Notes: generated by a model from the sequence alone, not told the origin. Positions 1 to 9,579 are shown, counted from the first letter of the stretch. The stretch is DNA of 64,000 nucleotides from Methylophilus sp. QUAN (GCF_015354445.1 NZ_JADKYT010000002.1:620001-684000), one strand, 5' to 3'. Translations and numbers: made by a program.

Positions 1-2349
1 CCTGCGACTAAACCAGCGGTTGCCGAAGAAACAAACGCAGAAAATGCATTGACCACTGAGCGTGGGGATACCCTTTATGCCATTGCCAGGCAAATGAAAC
101 CTGATAATGTCAGCGTTGAACAAATGCTTGCTGCACTCTACCAGACAAATCAGCAGGCGTTTGATGGTAAAAACATGAACCGCCTCAAGGTCGGCAAGAT
201 TATGCGTATGCCAGACCAGGCAACCCTGGATAGCATTAGCCGTCCACAGGCGAAAAGCCTGATCGCGGAACATGCGACCAACTGGCAAGCCTATAAAAAT
301 TCACTGGCTAAAGTCGTCCAGGAAAGCGCAGCCAGCCAAAGTGGTGGCAATACACAGCAATCCGCAGGCAAGATTGGTGCCGCAGGGGCGAAACCCTCGC
401 CGCAAGCCAAGCCAGGGAAAGATGTATTGAAACTGTCGGCTGGTGATGAGAAGTCAACAACACAAGCTGATAAGTCAGCAGCCAAAACATCCGCAACCGC
501 AGCGCAAGAAGATGCGACTGCCAAGGCAAATGCCATCAAAGAAGAACAGTCTCGTGCAGCCGCGCTTGAAAAACAAGTCGCGGACATGAAGAAGCTGATG
601 GAAATGAAGAACAATGCGATGGCGCAGGCAGAGAAGAATGCTGCGCAAGCCGCTGCCGAGCCTAAAGCCGAAGCAAAAGTTGAGTCTGCGCCTGCAGTAG
701 AAAAACCTGTTGAGGCTACTCCTGCTGAAGCCGCTAAGGTGCCGCCTGCACCAGTGGCTGCAGAGAAGCCTGCGGCAGAACCAGCCAAGCCGGTGGCACT
801 TGTTGAAGAACCTGCCGCAGATGTGCCTGTGCAGCAGCCTTCCTTTATGCATGTGTTGTTTGAGCGCCTGAAAAATATCAGCCCGGTGTTGCCACTGGCG
901 CTGATTGCTTTGCCGGTGCTGCTGTGTGTCTGGGCATTGATCCGTATCCGCCGCAAAAAACAGATTGATACGTTTGAAGATGCGATCGTGACCTCGCCAG
1001 CGACCGAAATGCAAAATAACACTGTGTTCGGTGATACGCAGGCCGCGGCTTCTGGCGACACCTCCTTTTTGACCGACTTCTCGCAGAGTGGTGTCGGTGG
1101 CATGATCGATTCGCATGATGTGGATCCGATTGCTGAGGCCGAGGTATACATGGCGTATGGTCGTGATGCCCAGGCTGAGGAAATCCTCAAAGATGCGATT
1201 CAAAAAGATCCTGAGCGCCAGGAACTCAAAGTGAAGTTGCTGGAAATTTATCAGACCACCGGTAATAAGGTTGCGTTTGAGTCGCTGGCTGGTGAGGTAT
1301 ATGCCAAAGCTGGTACGGCAGATGCGACCTGGTCAAAAGTCAGTGCCATGGGGCAAAAGCTGGATCCAGACAATACGCTTTACCAAGGCACGCCAGTCGC
1401 TGCCAATGAGATTGCGGCTGCAACCGAGTCAAGCGTATTGCCAGTGACAGAAACGCAGAATGAAGAGGATGCCTATCACTTTAACTTTGAGGCGCCGGCA
1501 TTGGAGTTTGACGGTGCGTCTGAAGCGGTGGCAGCGGCGAGTAGTGAGCCAGTAGTGTCTACTGAAAGCTCAGTGCGTACCGCGACAGAAGAAATCACAA
1601 TTGAATCCAGTGCGGACGTATCGCCTGTGATCAGCGATACTGATACATTGCAGATAGATACCCCAGTGGCGGAGTCAACGCTGCCAGAGGTGGGTGACGC
1701 CAGCCTTGCATTCTCCGCAGAGCCAGTGAGCGATGCGGATGTCTTGCGTTTTGAGGTGGAGCCAGCCTCTGTGGTAGAGCCCGATTCAGTGGAAGATCAG
1801 GGCAGTGATGCTTTAAATGGGGATGCTGATCTTGCATTGACACCTAAAGCATTAGATTTGCCATCGCTGAACCTGGATGAGGGCGCGCAAGGGGTAGATG
1901 TTGCCGGCAACAAGCCATTGTCAACAACGACCGGTGAGCAAACTTTATCCAGCGAGGATGCTGTGTTTGAGTCATTGCCTGAGTTGTCACTGGAGTTGGG
2001 TGGCCCGAATGATGCGATTGGTGAACAAGCGGCAGATGATGCGCTGGAAATCGAAGAAATCAGCCTGGGCTCTGCTGACAAGGCATTGAATGAAGCACCA
2101 GCCGTAGAAGCGGCGGCCGATAATGTTGCTTTCCCTGAAATCTCCCTGGATATGGCCGATAGTGCCTCAGTCAGTACCGAGGCGATAACAGATGAGCCGG
2201 AAGAGGTGAATACCAAGCTCGACCTGATTCAGGCCTATATCGACATGGAAGACCTGGTCGGTGCCAAGGAGTTGATTGATGAGGTCATCGCAGAAGGCGG
2301 TGAGCGTCAGCGGCAACGAGCCAGTGAATTATTGACAAAATTAGCATAA
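1..2349 (+). CDS. fimV: FimV-family protein, 5' end outside window
   Basis: Large inner-membrane/periplasmic organiser of type IV pili and the cell pole. The frame is open from base 1, so the start codon and signal peptide lie upstream; the TTG at 49 is not a real start. Visible parts in order: a LysM-like FimV N-terminal segment (ERGDTLYAIARQM), a long Ala/Pro/Glu-rich linker with a predicted coiled coil (about 530-650), one membrane segment (about 880-945) followed by basic residues, a TPR-like stretch (EAEVYMAYGRDAQAEEILKD), a long acidic low-complexity region, and the short conserved C-terminal FimV domain (LDLIQAYIDMEDLVGAKEL). It sits directly before truA as in many Beta/Gammaproteobacteria. 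The family call rests on domain order and position; the acidic linkers are not informative alone. Confidence 0.9.
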   Translation, partial: PATKPAVAEETNAENALTTERGDTLYAIARQMKPDNVSVEQMLAALYQTNQQAFDGKNMNRLKVGKIMRMPDQATLDSISRPQAKSLIAEHATNWQAYKNSLAKVVQESAASQSGGNTQQSAGKIGAAGAKPSPQAKPGKDVLKLSAGDEKSTTQADKSAAKTSATAAQEDATAKANAIKEEQSRAAALEKQVADMKKLMEMKNNAMAQAEKNAAQAAAEPKAEAKVESAPAVEKPVEATPAEAAKVPPAPVAAEKPAAEPAKPVALVEEPAADVPVQQPSFMHVLFERLKNISPVLPLALIALPVLLCVWALIRIRRKKQIDTFEDAIVTSPATEMQNNTVFGDTQAAASGDTSFLTDFSQSGVGGMIDSHDVDPIAEAEVYMAYGRDAQAEEILKDAIQKDPERQELKVKLLEIYQTTGNKVAFESLAGEVYAKAGTADATWSKVSAMGQKLDPDNTLYQGTPVAANEIAAATESSVLPVTETQNEEDAYHFNFEAPALEFDGASEAVAAASSEPVVSTESSVRTATEEITIESSADVSPVISDTDTLQIDTPVAESTLPEVGDASLAFSAEPVSDADVLRFEVEPASVVEPDSVEDQGSDALNGDADLALTPKALDLPSLNLDEGAQGVDVAGNKPLSTTTGEQTLSSEDAVFESLPELSLELGGPNDAIGEQAADDALEIEEISLGSADKALNEAPAVEAAADNVAFPEISLDMADSASVSTEAITDEPEEVNTKLDLIQAYIDMEDLVGAKELIDEVIAEGGERQRQRASELLTKLA

Positions 2350-2351
2350 AT

Positions 2352-2380
2352 CAAGGCCGGGTTCCCGGCCTTGTTCATTT
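2352..2380 (+). terminator. Putative terminator after fimV
   Basis: A G+C-rich hairpin with 9-bp arms (2352-2360 and 2365-2373) starts just after the fimV stop codon and is followed by a broken T tract. It separates fimV from truA, which has its own promoter candidate. Confidence 0.6.
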
Positions 2381-2411
2381 CAACTGTCCCTCGTTGGCAG
2401 TGTAGCCTGAT

Positions 2412-2440
2412 TTGGCGTAATGACAGACAGCCCTTATACT
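2412..2440 (+). promoter_or_regulatory. Candidate sigma70 promoter of truA
   Basis: TTGGCG at 2412-2417 and TATACT at 2435-2440 are 17 bp apart. The -10 box ends only 7 bases before the truA ATG, so transcription would start at or next to the start codon (see findings). Confidence 0.5.
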
Positions 2441-2447
2441 AGGCGCC

Positions 2448-3221
2448 ATGAAAATTGCGATTGGCATTGAATATCACGGCGCCTATTTTCAAGGGTGGCA
2501 AAGTCAGCCAAATGCCGCAGGCGTACAGGATGCTATTGAGCATGCCATTAAGCAGGTGGGTGGCGAAACAGTTCGCTTGCATGCTGCTGGCCGTACGGAT
2601 TCAGGCGTGCATGCATTGATGCAAGTGGCACATTTTGAAACTTCAGTTGTCAGACCATTGAGCGCCTGGGTGCGTGGCACCAATGCGCACCTGCCTGCCT
2701 GGGTGCGTATATTGTGGGCCACTGAAGTAGCTGCAGACTTTCATGCGCGGTTTAGTGCGCGTGCGCGTAGTTATCAATATGTGTTGCACAATCATGCTGT
2801 GGCGCCCGCCAGTCAACACGGGCGAGTAGGTTGGTACCATAGGCCACTGGATATCGCCTTAATGCAACAAGCCATGCCTGGCTTGATTGGCGAGCATGAT
2901 TTCAGCGCTTTTCGTGCCAGTGAATGCCAGGCCAGTACGCCGATACGGACGATGCATCGCGCTGACATCGCGCAACATGGGCGATACATCATTTTCAGTT
3001 TCAAGGCCAACGCCTTTTTACAGCACCAGATTCGCAATATGGTGGGCGCCTTAGTGTATGTCGGTCAGGGCAAGTTAAGTCCGGCTGCATTTGCTGACTT
3101 GCTGCAATATAAAGACAGGCGCCTGTCACCGCCTACGTTTATGCCGGATGGGTTGTATTTTACCGGTGTAGAGTACGACGACAGCTGGCAATTGCCAGTG
3201 TGTGAGGCGCACTGGGGTTGA
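2448..3221 (+). CDS. truA: tRNA pseudouridine(38-40) synthase TruA
   Basis: Isomerises uridines 38-40 in the tRNA anticodon stem. The protein is 257 aa, normal for the family. The catalytic motif GRTDSGVHA lies at residues 48-56, with Asp51 the expected nucleophile, and the family signature HQIRNMVGALVYVG is near the C-terminus. The start is fixed by the conserved N-terminus (KIAIGIEYHGAYFQGWQ). No good Shine-Dalgarno is seen upstream. It is followed with a few bases of overlap or close spacing by trpF, as in many Proteobacteria. Confidence 0.97.
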   Translation: MKIAIGIEYHGAYFQGWQSQPNAAGVQDAIEHAIKQVGGETVRLHAAGRTDSGVHALMQVAHFETSVVRPLSAWVRGTNAHLPAWVRILWATEVAADFHARFSARARSYQYVLHNHAVAPASQHGRVGWYHRPLDIALMQQAMPGLIGEHDFSAFRASECQASTPIRTMHRADIAQHGRYIIFSFKANAFLQHQIRNMVGALVYVGQGKLSPAAFADLLQYKDRRLSPPTFMPDGLYFTGVEYDDSWQLPVCEAHWG

Positions 3222-3238
3222 AGAGAGTAATTAATCAT

Positions 3239-3886
3239 ATGACAAGAACCAGGGTAAAAATTTGCGGGATCACCCGCCTGGAAGATGCATTGGCAGCGAT
3301 TGCTGCAGGCGCGGATGCGTTGGGCTTTGTGTTTTATGCGCCTAGCCCGCGTGCGGTGACGGCGATGCAGGCGCAAGTAATCATGGCGGCACTGCCACCC
3401 TTTGTGAGTAAAGTCGGCCTGTTTGTGAATGCGTCAGCTGAAGACGTGCAACAAGTGATCGCGAGCACAGACCTGGATTGTCTACAGTTTCATGGAGATG
3501 AGTCAGCAGACTATTGCGCGCAATTTAATCTGCCATATTACAAAGCAATCCGCGTCAAACCAGGGGTAAATTTGGTACAATGCGAGCTTGATTTTGCGTC
3601 AGCTTCAGCCTTGCTGCTAGATACTTACTCTGAAAAAGCAGTGGGTGGGACCGGCGAGGCATTTGACTGGTCGCTGATCCCTGTTGGTTTGCAAAAGCCG
3701 GTGATATTGGCCGGTGGTTTGAATCCGGAAAATGTTGCACAGGCCGCGCATCAGGTACGTCCTTATGCGCTGGATGTGAGTGGCGGGGTAGAAGCACAAA
3801 AGGGGATTAAGTCCCCGCAAAAGATAGCTGCATTCATGCAGCAGGTGGTGCAGTGTGATGCTGCACGTCATGGGCGGTTAGAGTAA
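3239..3886 (+). CDS. trpF: Phosphoribosylanthranilate isomerase
   Basis: Third step of tryptophan synthesis from chorismate: Amadori rearrangement of phosphoribosylanthranilate to CdRP. About 215 aa in one TIM barrel. KICGITR near the N-terminus carries the catalytic Cys (Cys9), and ALDVSGGVE near the C-terminus carries the catalytic Asp and part of the phosphate site. An upstream TTG at 3218 overlaps the truA stop, but the ATG at 3239 fits the family start and has GAAGAGAG about 11 bases before it. It belongs to a trpF-trpB-trpA run; other trp genes are not in this window. Confidence 0.95.
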   Translation: MTRTRVKICGITRLEDALAAIAAGADALGFVFYAPSPRAVTAMQAQVIMAALPPFVSKVGLFVNASAEDVQQVIASTDLDCLQFHGDESADYCAQFNLPYYKAIRVKPGVNLVQCELDFASASALLLDTYSEKAVGGTGEAFDWSLIPVGLQKPVILAGGLNPENVAQAAHQVRPYALDVSGGVEAQKGIKSPQKIAAFMQQVVQCDAARHGRLE

Positions 3887-3908
3887 CAAACGAGAGACGG
3901 AGTAACGC

Positions 3909-5111
3909 ATGCAAATGTATGACATGCCAGATGAGCGCGGTCATTTTGGCCCTTTTGGTGGCGTTTTTGTCGCAGAAACCCTGGTGGAAGCCCTGGAAGA
4001 ACTGCGGGTGATGTATGAGAAATATCGTCACGATCCTGAGTTCCTGGCTGAATTTGCTTATGACCTGAAGCACTTCGTTGGCCGCCCAAGCCCGATTTAT
4101 CATGCTAAACGTCTGTCTGATAAAGTCGGTGGCGCACAAATTTATCTCAAGCGCGAAGATTTAAACCATACCGGCGCGCACAAAATCAATAACACGATTG
4201 GCCAGGCCTTACTGGCCAAGCGCATGGGTAAGCCACGCGTGATTGCGGAAACCGGTGCGGGGCAACATGGCGTAGCGACCGCGACGATTGCTGCCCGCCT
4301 GGGCCTGGAGTGCGTGGTCTATATGGGCGCTGAGGATGTCAAGCGTCAGGCACCAAATGTGTTCCGCATGAAACTGTTAGGTGCCACTGTGGTGCCCGTC
4401 GAAAGTGGCTCAAAAACCCTGAAAGACGCATTGAATGAAGCCATGCGTGACTGGGTGACCAATATCTCCAATACTTTCTACATTATCGGCACCGTGGCCG
4501 GTCCACATCCTTATCCAATGATGGTGCGCGATTTCCAGGCAGTGATTGGTATCGAAGCGAAAGATCAAATGCAGGAAATGATAGGGCGTCAGCCAGATGC
4601 CATCGTTGCCTGTGTCGGCGGCGGCTCCAATGCCATGGGCATTTTCTACCCATACATCGACGTTGAGGGTGTGCGCCTGATTGGGGTTGAGGCGGGCGGT
4701 CACGGCTTGAGCACTGGCCAGCATGCGGCCCCTTTAACCGCAAATAGCCCGATTGGCGTACTGCACGGCAACCGTACTTACCTGATGCAAGATGAAGATG
4801 GCAATATCATTGAAACGCACTCTATTTCTGCAGGCCTGGATTACCCAGGCGTGGGCCCTGAGCATGCCTGGTTAAAAGATATCAAGCGCGCCGAATATGT
4901 GGCGATCACGGATGAGGAAGCCATGACGGCTTTCCATAACCTGTGCCGTACTGAAGGCATTATCCCGGCGATGGAGTCCAGCCATGCCTTGGCGCATGCG
5001 GAAAAACTGGCTAAAACCATGTCTCCTGACCAAGTCGTGCTGGTGAATCTCTCTGGCCGTGGTGATAAAGATATTAACACCGTGGCACGGTTGGCGAATA
5101 TTACTCTGTGA
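3909..5111 (+). CDS. trpB: Tryptophan synthase beta chain
   Basis: PLP enzyme that condenses indole with L-serine, in the alpha2beta2 complex with TrpA. 400 aa, full length. The PLP lysine is Lys92 in HTGAHKINN, the glutamate/ammonia-lyase-like loop [10 protein letters not shown] follows, and the phosphate-binding GGGSNAMG is present. The start ATG at 3909 has GGAG about 8 bases upstream; an in-frame ATG at 3915 is an alternative. Same orientation as trpF and trpA, likely one transcript. Confidence 0.98.
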   Translation: MQMYDMPDERGHFGPFGGVFVAETLVEALEELRVMYEKYRHDPEFLAEFAYDLKHFVGRPSPIYHAKRLSDKVGGAQIYLKREDLNHTGAHKINNTIGQALLAKRMGKPRVIAETGAGQHGVATATIAARLGLECVVYMGAEDVKRQAPNVFRMKLLGATVVPVESGSKTLKDALNEAMRDWVTNISNTFYIIGTVAGPHPYPMMVRDFQAVIGIEAKDQMQEMIGRQPDAIVACVGGGSNAMGIFYPYIDVEGVRLIGVEAGGHGLSTGQHAAPLTANSPIGVLHGNRTYLMQDEDGNIIETHSISAGLDYPGVGPEHAWLKDIKRAEYVAITDEEAMTAFHNLCRTEGIIPAMESSHALAHAEKLAKTMSPDQVVLVNLSGRGDKDINTVARLANITL

Positions 5112-5120
5112 CCTTGGCTA

Positions 5121-5159
5121 GCATGACTGCGCTTGTCGACTTTATACGCATAGTCATGC
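5121..5159. repeat. Inverted repeat between trpB and trpA
   Basis: GCATGACT (5121-5128) pairs perfectly with AGTCATGC (5152-5159), with further partial pairing inside. No T tract follows, so it is not a standard terminator. Its place in the 95-bp trpB-trpA gap suggests mRNA processing, stability or a translational role. Confidence 0.5.
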
Positions 5160-5206
5160 CTTGCAAATCCACTGTCATTATTTGAATTAATTAAAAAAGC
5201 ATTCTT

Positions 5207-6007
5207 ATGTCCCGCATTCAATCTGTATTCGCCACACTCAAGGCGCAAGGTAAAAAGGCACTGATTCCCTACATTACAGCCGGTGATCCGCATCCTGACC
5301 ATACTGTGCCTTTGTTGCACGCCTTGGTAGAGGCCGGTGCCGACATGATTGAACTCGGTGTGCCGTTTTCTGACCCGATGGCGGATGGTCCGGTAATTCA
5401 GCGCGCCAGTGAGCGTGCGCTGGTACACAAAATGGGTCTGCGCAAAGTACTTGGCATGGTTAAAGAGTTTCGCGCCAGCAATCAAACAACGCCTATCGTC
5501 CTGATGGGCTATGCCAATCCGATTGAAGCCATGGGTAGCAGCCAGTTTGTTGCCTTGGCGAAAGAGGCTGGGGTCGATGGCGTGCTGACTGTGGATTATC
5601 CACCTGAAGAGTGCGAAAGCTTTAACCAGGAGTTGGCCAGCGCCGATATCGACAGTATTTTTCTGTTGTCCCCGACCACCGAGCCTTCACGTACCGAGTT
5701 GATCGTGAAGCAGGCAACAGGCTTCCTGTATTATGTGTCACTCAAAGGCGTGACAGGTGCGGCTAACCTGGATATTGTCGAGGTCAAAAAACGCGTGGCA
5801 GAGATACGTCAACAAACCAGCTTGCCGATTGGCGTTGGCTTTGGCGTGAAGGATGCAGCTACAGCGCGTGAAGTGGCGGCGATTGCGGATGCTGTTGTGG
5901 TCGGTAGCCGCATGGTGCTGGCGATTGAAAGCTCTGACGCCACTAACCTGATTGCCAATGTGCAGGCATTAACCAAAGAATTACGTACTGCGATTGACTC
6001 TGTATAG
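5207..6007 (+). CDS. trpA: Tryptophan synthase alpha chain
   Basis: Cleaves indole-3-glycerol phosphate to indole and glyceraldehyde 3-phosphate and channels indole to TrpB. 266 aa, typical length. The signature ELGVPFSDPMADGP contains the catalytic Glu and the following Asp region, and the phosphate-binding GVGFGVKD and VVVGSRMV segments are present. It lies 95 bp after trpB, an unusually wide gap for this pair, which often overlap or nearly overlap. Confidence 0.98.
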   Translation: MSRIQSVFATLKAQGKKALIPYITAGDPHPDHTVPLLHALVEAGADMIELGVPFSDPMADGPVIQRASERALVHKMGLRKVLGMVKEFRASNQTTPIVLMGYANPIEAMGSSQFVALAKEAGVDGVLTVDYPPEECESFNQELASADIDSIFLLSPTTEPSRTELIVKQATGFLYYVSLKGVTGAANLDIVEVKKRVAEIRQQTSLPIGVGFGVKDAATAREVAAIADAVVVGSRMVLAIESSDATNLIANVQALTKELRTAIDSV

Positions 6008-6058
6008 GACTGTTTATTCATGTCTTCAGAATATCGCAATATAAAAGCAGGAGAAACT

Positions 6059-6925
6059 ATGAGCTGGTTAGACAAGATTCCACAAAAAATTAAACGGGCT
6101 GTTGGCTCAGTACAAAAGCGCAACGTGCCAGAAGGCCTGTGGCATAAATGTGATGCCTGCCAGACGGTACTTTACCGTACTGACCTGGATGCCAACCTGG
6201 AAGTGTGCCCACAGTGCGGCCACCATCACCGCCTTGGTGCGCGTGACCGCCTGAATGTGCTGCTGGATGCAGAAGGCCGCGTTGAAATTGGTGCCGATGT
6301 CACGCCAGTGGATGCATTGAAATTTAAAGACAGCAAATCTTACGCCGAGCGCATGAAATCTGCCCAGCGTGACGTCAAGGAAAAAGATGCGCTAATTGTG
6401 ATGCGCGGCGCGATTGAAGGCGTGCCGGTCGTGGCGGCCGTGTTTGAATTCAAGTTTATGGGCGGTTCCATGGGCTCAGTGGTGGGCGAGCGCTTTGTAC
6501 GTGGTGTACAAGACGCCATCCAGCACAAAGCTGCGTTTATCTGTATCTCTGCCAGCGGTGGTGCTCGTATGCAAGAGGGCTTGCTGTCATTGATGCAAAT
6601 GGCTAAAACCAGTGCTGCGTTGACCAAACTGTCTGAAGCGGGCCTGCCATATGTCTCTGTGTTGACGGATCCGACCATGGGTGGGGTATCTGCCAGCTTT
6701 GCCATGCTGGGTGATGTGATTGTGGCTGAGCCAAATGCCTTGATCGGTTTTGCCGGTCCTCGCGTGATTGAGCAGACCGTACGCGAAACTTTGCCTGAAG
6801 GCTTCCAGCGTGCAGAGTTTCTGCTGACGCACGGTGCCATTGATATGATTATTGACCGTCGTGAAATGCGCGCCAAGCTGAGCCAGTTGTTGTCCAATTT
6901 CCTGCATATTACCAAAGCTGCCTGA
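6059..6925 (+). CDS. accD: Acetyl-CoA carboxylase carboxyltransferase, beta subunit
   Basis: Beta half of the carboxyltransferase that transfers CO2 from biotin to acetyl-CoA, the first step of fatty acid synthesis. 288 aa from the ATG at 6059, chosen because AGGAG lies 6 bases upstream and because MSWLDKI is the family N-terminus; an in-frame ATG at 6020 would add 13 unrelated residues. The Zn ribbon is Cys31, Cys34, Cys50 and Cys53. The crotonase-fold core includes SGGARMQEG and the [11 protein letters not shown] loop. It precedes folC with overlapping stop and start codons. Confidence 0.97.
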   Translation: MSWLDKIPQKIKRAVGSVQKRNVPEGLWHKCDACQTVLYRTDLDANLEVCPQCGHHHRLGARDRLNVLLDAEGRVEIGADVTPVDALKFKDSKSYAERMKSAQRDVKEKDALIVMRGAIEGVPVVAAVFEFKFMGGSMGSVVGERFVRGVQDAIQHKAAFICISASGGARMQEGLLSLMQMAKTSAALTKLSEAGLPYVSVLTDPTMGGVSASFAMLGDVIVAEPNALIGFAGPRVIEQTVRETLPEGFQRAEFLLTHGAIDMIIDRREMRAKLSQLLSNFLHITKAA

Positions 6926-8220
6926 TGCCGCCTGTGATACCCGAGCTTCCCCAAACCGTTGAGGATTGGCTCGGCTACATTGAATCCCTGCACCCCAAAT
7001 CCATCGAGATGGGCTTGGGCAGGGTGCAAACAGTGGCAGCACGTCTGCAGCTACAATTTCCGTTTACCGTGATCACCGTCGGCGGCACCAATGGCAAAGG
7101 GTCTACTTGTGCCATGCTGGAGCGTATCTACAGCACTGCCGGTTACCAGGTCGGATGTTACACATCTCCCCATTTGGTGCACTATCAGGAGCGTGTTCGC
7201 TTCAATGCCAATGTGATTACCGATGCCATGCTCTGTGACGCCTTTGCTGCCGTGGAGCAGGCGCGTGGTGATATCACGCTGACCTATTTTGAAATGGGCA
7301 CGTTGGCGGCGTTGTGGGCATTTGAACAGCAACCGCTGGATGTCGTTATTCTCGAAGTTGGCTTGGGCGGCCGCCTGGATGCGGTGAATATTGTAGATGC
7401 CGATTGTGCCATCGTGACCAATGTCGATCTCGACCATATGGAGTTTCTTGGCGATACCCGCGAGTTAATCGGCCACGAAAAAGCCGGTATTTACCGCCAG
7501 CCACAGATTGCCATTTGCGGCGACGTGGCTCCGCCAGCCTCCTTGCTGGCCTATGCCGAATCACTGGGCGTCAAGTTAAACCGTTTTGGCGTGGACTACC
7601 AGATGGATGTTTCCGATGCGCAACACGCGCACTACCGGGATAGTCTGGGGCGGCTGGATATCGGCACCTTGCGCCTGTTCGGCCATTACCAGTGGAATAA
7701 TGCCGCCAGCGTCATCTTTGCCGTACGTGCCTTACAGGCAACATTGCCAGTCACGGAAGATCAGCTATTGCAGGCATTAACCGGGACAGAAGTCACAGGC
7801 CGCTTTCAATATATACAGCAAGCGCCTGATCTGATACTGGACGTCGCGCATAACCCACATGCCGCACGTGCACTGCGCGATAATTTGCAACGCCTGAGTG
7901 CCGATGGTGGCCAGGTGGTTGCCGTCTTCTCCATGCTGTCTGATAAAGATATTGCCAGTGTGGTGGATATCCTGCACCCCGTGATTGATACCTGGCATAT
8001 TGCCCCTATCCAGCATCCGCGAGCAGCAGAGCTTGATTATTTGCATACCTGTTTAAGCCAGAAAGTGCCGCAGACACATATTCACCTGCATGCAGATTTG
8101 CCAACCGCATTGCGGACAGCTTATAAAAAAGCAGCAAAAAATGATAAAATTATTGTGTTCGGCTCATTCTTCACTGTAGCTGCGATACTGGAATTAACGC
8201 CTGATCAATGGGCTGCGTAA
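6925..8220 (+). CDS. folC: Bifunctional dihydrofolate/folylpolyglutamate synthase
   Basis: ATP-dependent ligase that adds glutamate to dihydropteroate and to reduced folates. 431 aa. The P-loop GGTNGKGS is at residues 53-60, followed by YTSPHLVHYQERVR; the Mur-ligase-like core has ILEVGLGGRLDAVN and NVDLDHMEFLG, and the C-terminal domain has DVAHNPHAA. The start overlaps the accD stop by one base, indicating translational coupling. It also supports C1 metabolism, which uses folates beside methanopterin. Confidence 0.96.
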   Translation: MPPVIPELPQTVEDWLGYIESLHPKSIEMGLGRVQTVAARLQLQFPFTVITVGGTNGKGSTCAMLERIYSTAGYQVGCYTSPHLVHYQERVRFNANVITDAMLCDAFAAVEQARGDITLTYFEMGTLAALWAFEQQPLDVVILEVGLGGRLDAVNIVDADCAIVTNVDLDHMEFLGDTRELIGHEKAGIYRQPQIAICGDVAPPASLLAYAESLGVKLNRFGVDYQMDVSDAQHAHYRDSLGRLDIGTLRLFGHYQWNNAASVIFAVRALQATLPVTEDQLLQALTGTEVTGRFQYIQQAPDLILDVAHNPHAARALRDNLQRLSADGGQVVAVFSMLSDKDIASVVDILHPVIDTWHIAPIQHPRAAELDYLHTCLSQKVPQTHIHLHADLPTALRTAYKKAAKNDKIIVFGSFFTVAAILELTPDQWAA

Positions 8221-8268
8221 TTGCGCTCCTGGCGTATACATAGAACTGAGTGAGAACTTCAAAACATT

Positions 8269-9021
8269 ATGGCGAGAGATGCTTTGACAGACAACGAACT
8301 GTTGCTCAAGAAAACGGCCCGCAGACGGTTGGTAGGTGCGATCACGCTGGTGGTGCTGATGTTAATCATATTGCCCTTCGTGCTCAAGGACAGAGTAGTC
8401 GAATCCAGCCACGATAACGTAGAAATTACAGTCGTCAACCGCCAGGCTAATCGCGAGCCTATTCTTGAATTGCCTGACGATGAAGTGGTGTTGGACAATG
8501 AGGCCGCCCCGGCTGCCAACACCCCAGAAACCAACGCCCAGGAAGTGCCTGAGGCTAACATTGAAGAGGCTACTGCTACTGCCCCCGCAGCCCCTGCCGC
8601 ACCGCAAAAATTGGCCAAGGCAGAGCCAGCCAAACCTGTTATCGCACCAACCCCGGTGAAACCAGTTGAACCCAAAGTTGAACCCAAAGTTGAACCCAAA
8701 GTTGAACCCAAAGTTGAACCCAAAGTTGAACCCAAAGTTGCGGCAGCCAAGGCTGAGGCTAAAGAAGAGTCTGTTGCATCCGATAAAAAAACGGGTAAGT
8801 TCTTTGTGCAGTTTGGTGTGTTTTCTGACCCGAAGAACCTGGAAAACCTGCAAGGCAAGCTGAAGCAGGCTGGGTTTGAATCGGCCACTGAAAAAGTGGA
8901 TGCGGCTGGCCAGAAATTACGCTTGCGCACACGTACTTATGCCACACGTAATGATGCCGCTGCCGCATTGAAAAAACTGGAAGCGGCCGGGTTTAGCGGT
9001 ATTGTCGCCAGCAAGTCCTGA
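8269..9021 (+). CDS. SPOR-domain membrane protein, DedD-like
   Basis: Predicted division-associated, septal peptidoglycan-binding protein. 250 aa: a short basic cytoplasmic N-terminus, one membrane helix (about residues 21-39), a Pro/Glu/Ala/Lys-rich periplasmic linker with six exact VEPK units, and a C-terminal SPOR domain (about 180-250: FFVQFGVFSDPKNLENL and LRLRTRTYATRNDAAAAL). Its place between folC and cvpA is the standard dedD site in Proteobacteria. The SPOR domain is clear; the exact dedD name is by position. Confidence 0.88.
   Translation: MARDALTDNELLLKKTARRRLVGAITLVVLMLIILPFVLKDRVVESSHDNVEITVVNRQANREPILELPDDEVVLDNEAAPAANTPETNAQEVPEANIEEATATAPAAPAAPQKLAKAEPAKPVIAPTPVKPVEPKVEPKVEPKVEPKVEPKVEPKVAAAKAEAKEESVASDKKTGKFFVQFGVFSDPKNLENLQGKLKQAGFESATEKVDAAGQKLRLRTRTYATRNDAAAALKKLEAAGFSGIVASKS
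8665..8736 (+). repeat. Six exact 12-bp tandem repeats (VEPK x6)
   Basis: GTTGAACCCAAA occurs six times in a row without any base change, inside the linker of the SPOR protein. Identity at the DNA level, including third codon positions, indicates recent slippage expansion. Confidence 0.97.
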
Positions 9022-9548
9022 TGTCGGCCATGACGTTTTTTGATTATCTGGTATTGGGCATTATCGGCTTTTCCATTTTGGTCGGGCTGATGCGTGGCGC
9101 CATTCGTGAGTTGTTTTCTGTGCTGGGCTGGGTGCTGGCTTTTTACCTGGCAAACCGCTTTAATGGCGAAGTCATCAGTTATATGCCTGAGCAGATACCT
9201 GGCGATGCAGTGAAAGCCATGGCAGCTTTTTTAGTGGTTTTTTTACTGGTACTGTTCGTGAGCACCTTGCTGGCCTTGTTGCTGACCACTTTAATCAAGG
9301 CAGTGGGCTTGGGTGGACTTAACCGGGTGTTGGGCGGTTTGGCCGGGATTGTGAAAGGGGTATTGGTAGTGTGTATCCTGGTGATGCTGGCTGCCATGAC
9401 CGATTTACCCAAGGATCCGCGCTGGACGAACGCAACATTCAGTGCGCCAGTAGAAGCGTTGGTCTTGAAATTATTGCCGTGGATGCCATCTAGTATTGCA
9501 AGGCACGTGCATTTGGATCATCAGCGGGTAGATGAGTCTGCCATTTAA
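9021..9548 (+). CDS. cvpA: CvpA family inner-membrane protein
   Basis: Small polytopic membrane protein (175 aa, four predicted helices) of the colicin V production family, whose biochemical role is not settled; it is linked to envelope stress resistance and lies before purF in many Proteobacteria. The conserved N-terminus DYLVLGIIGFSILVGLMRG and the glycine-rich GLGGLNRVLGGLAGIVKG loop identify it. The start overlaps the preceding stop codon by one base; Met4 (9030) is a possible alternative. Confidence 0.93.
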   Translation: MSAMTFFDYLVLGIIGFSILVGLMRGAIRELFSVLGWVLAFYLANRFNGEVISYMPEQIPGDAVKAMAAFLVVFLLVLFVSTLLALLLTTLIKAVGLGGLNRVLGGLAGIVKGVLVVCILVMLAAMTDLPKDPRWTNATFSAPVEALVLKLLPWMPSSIARHVHLDHQRVDESAI

Positions 9549-9579
9549 TTTGTAATCAAGTGTTTGATAGGATGTCGCT

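Noticed and set aside
291-1190. A 299-codon Ala/Ser-rich open frame on the minus strand in fimV
   Set aside because: Produced by the low-complexity Ala/Glu/Pro coding of fimV read backwards; another overlapping frame exists at 475-1203 with equally little support.
8665-8736. Short tandem repeats considered as CRISPR-like
   Set aside because: Units are 12 bp, directly adjacent without spacers, in frame and coding for VEPK in a SPOR protein linker.
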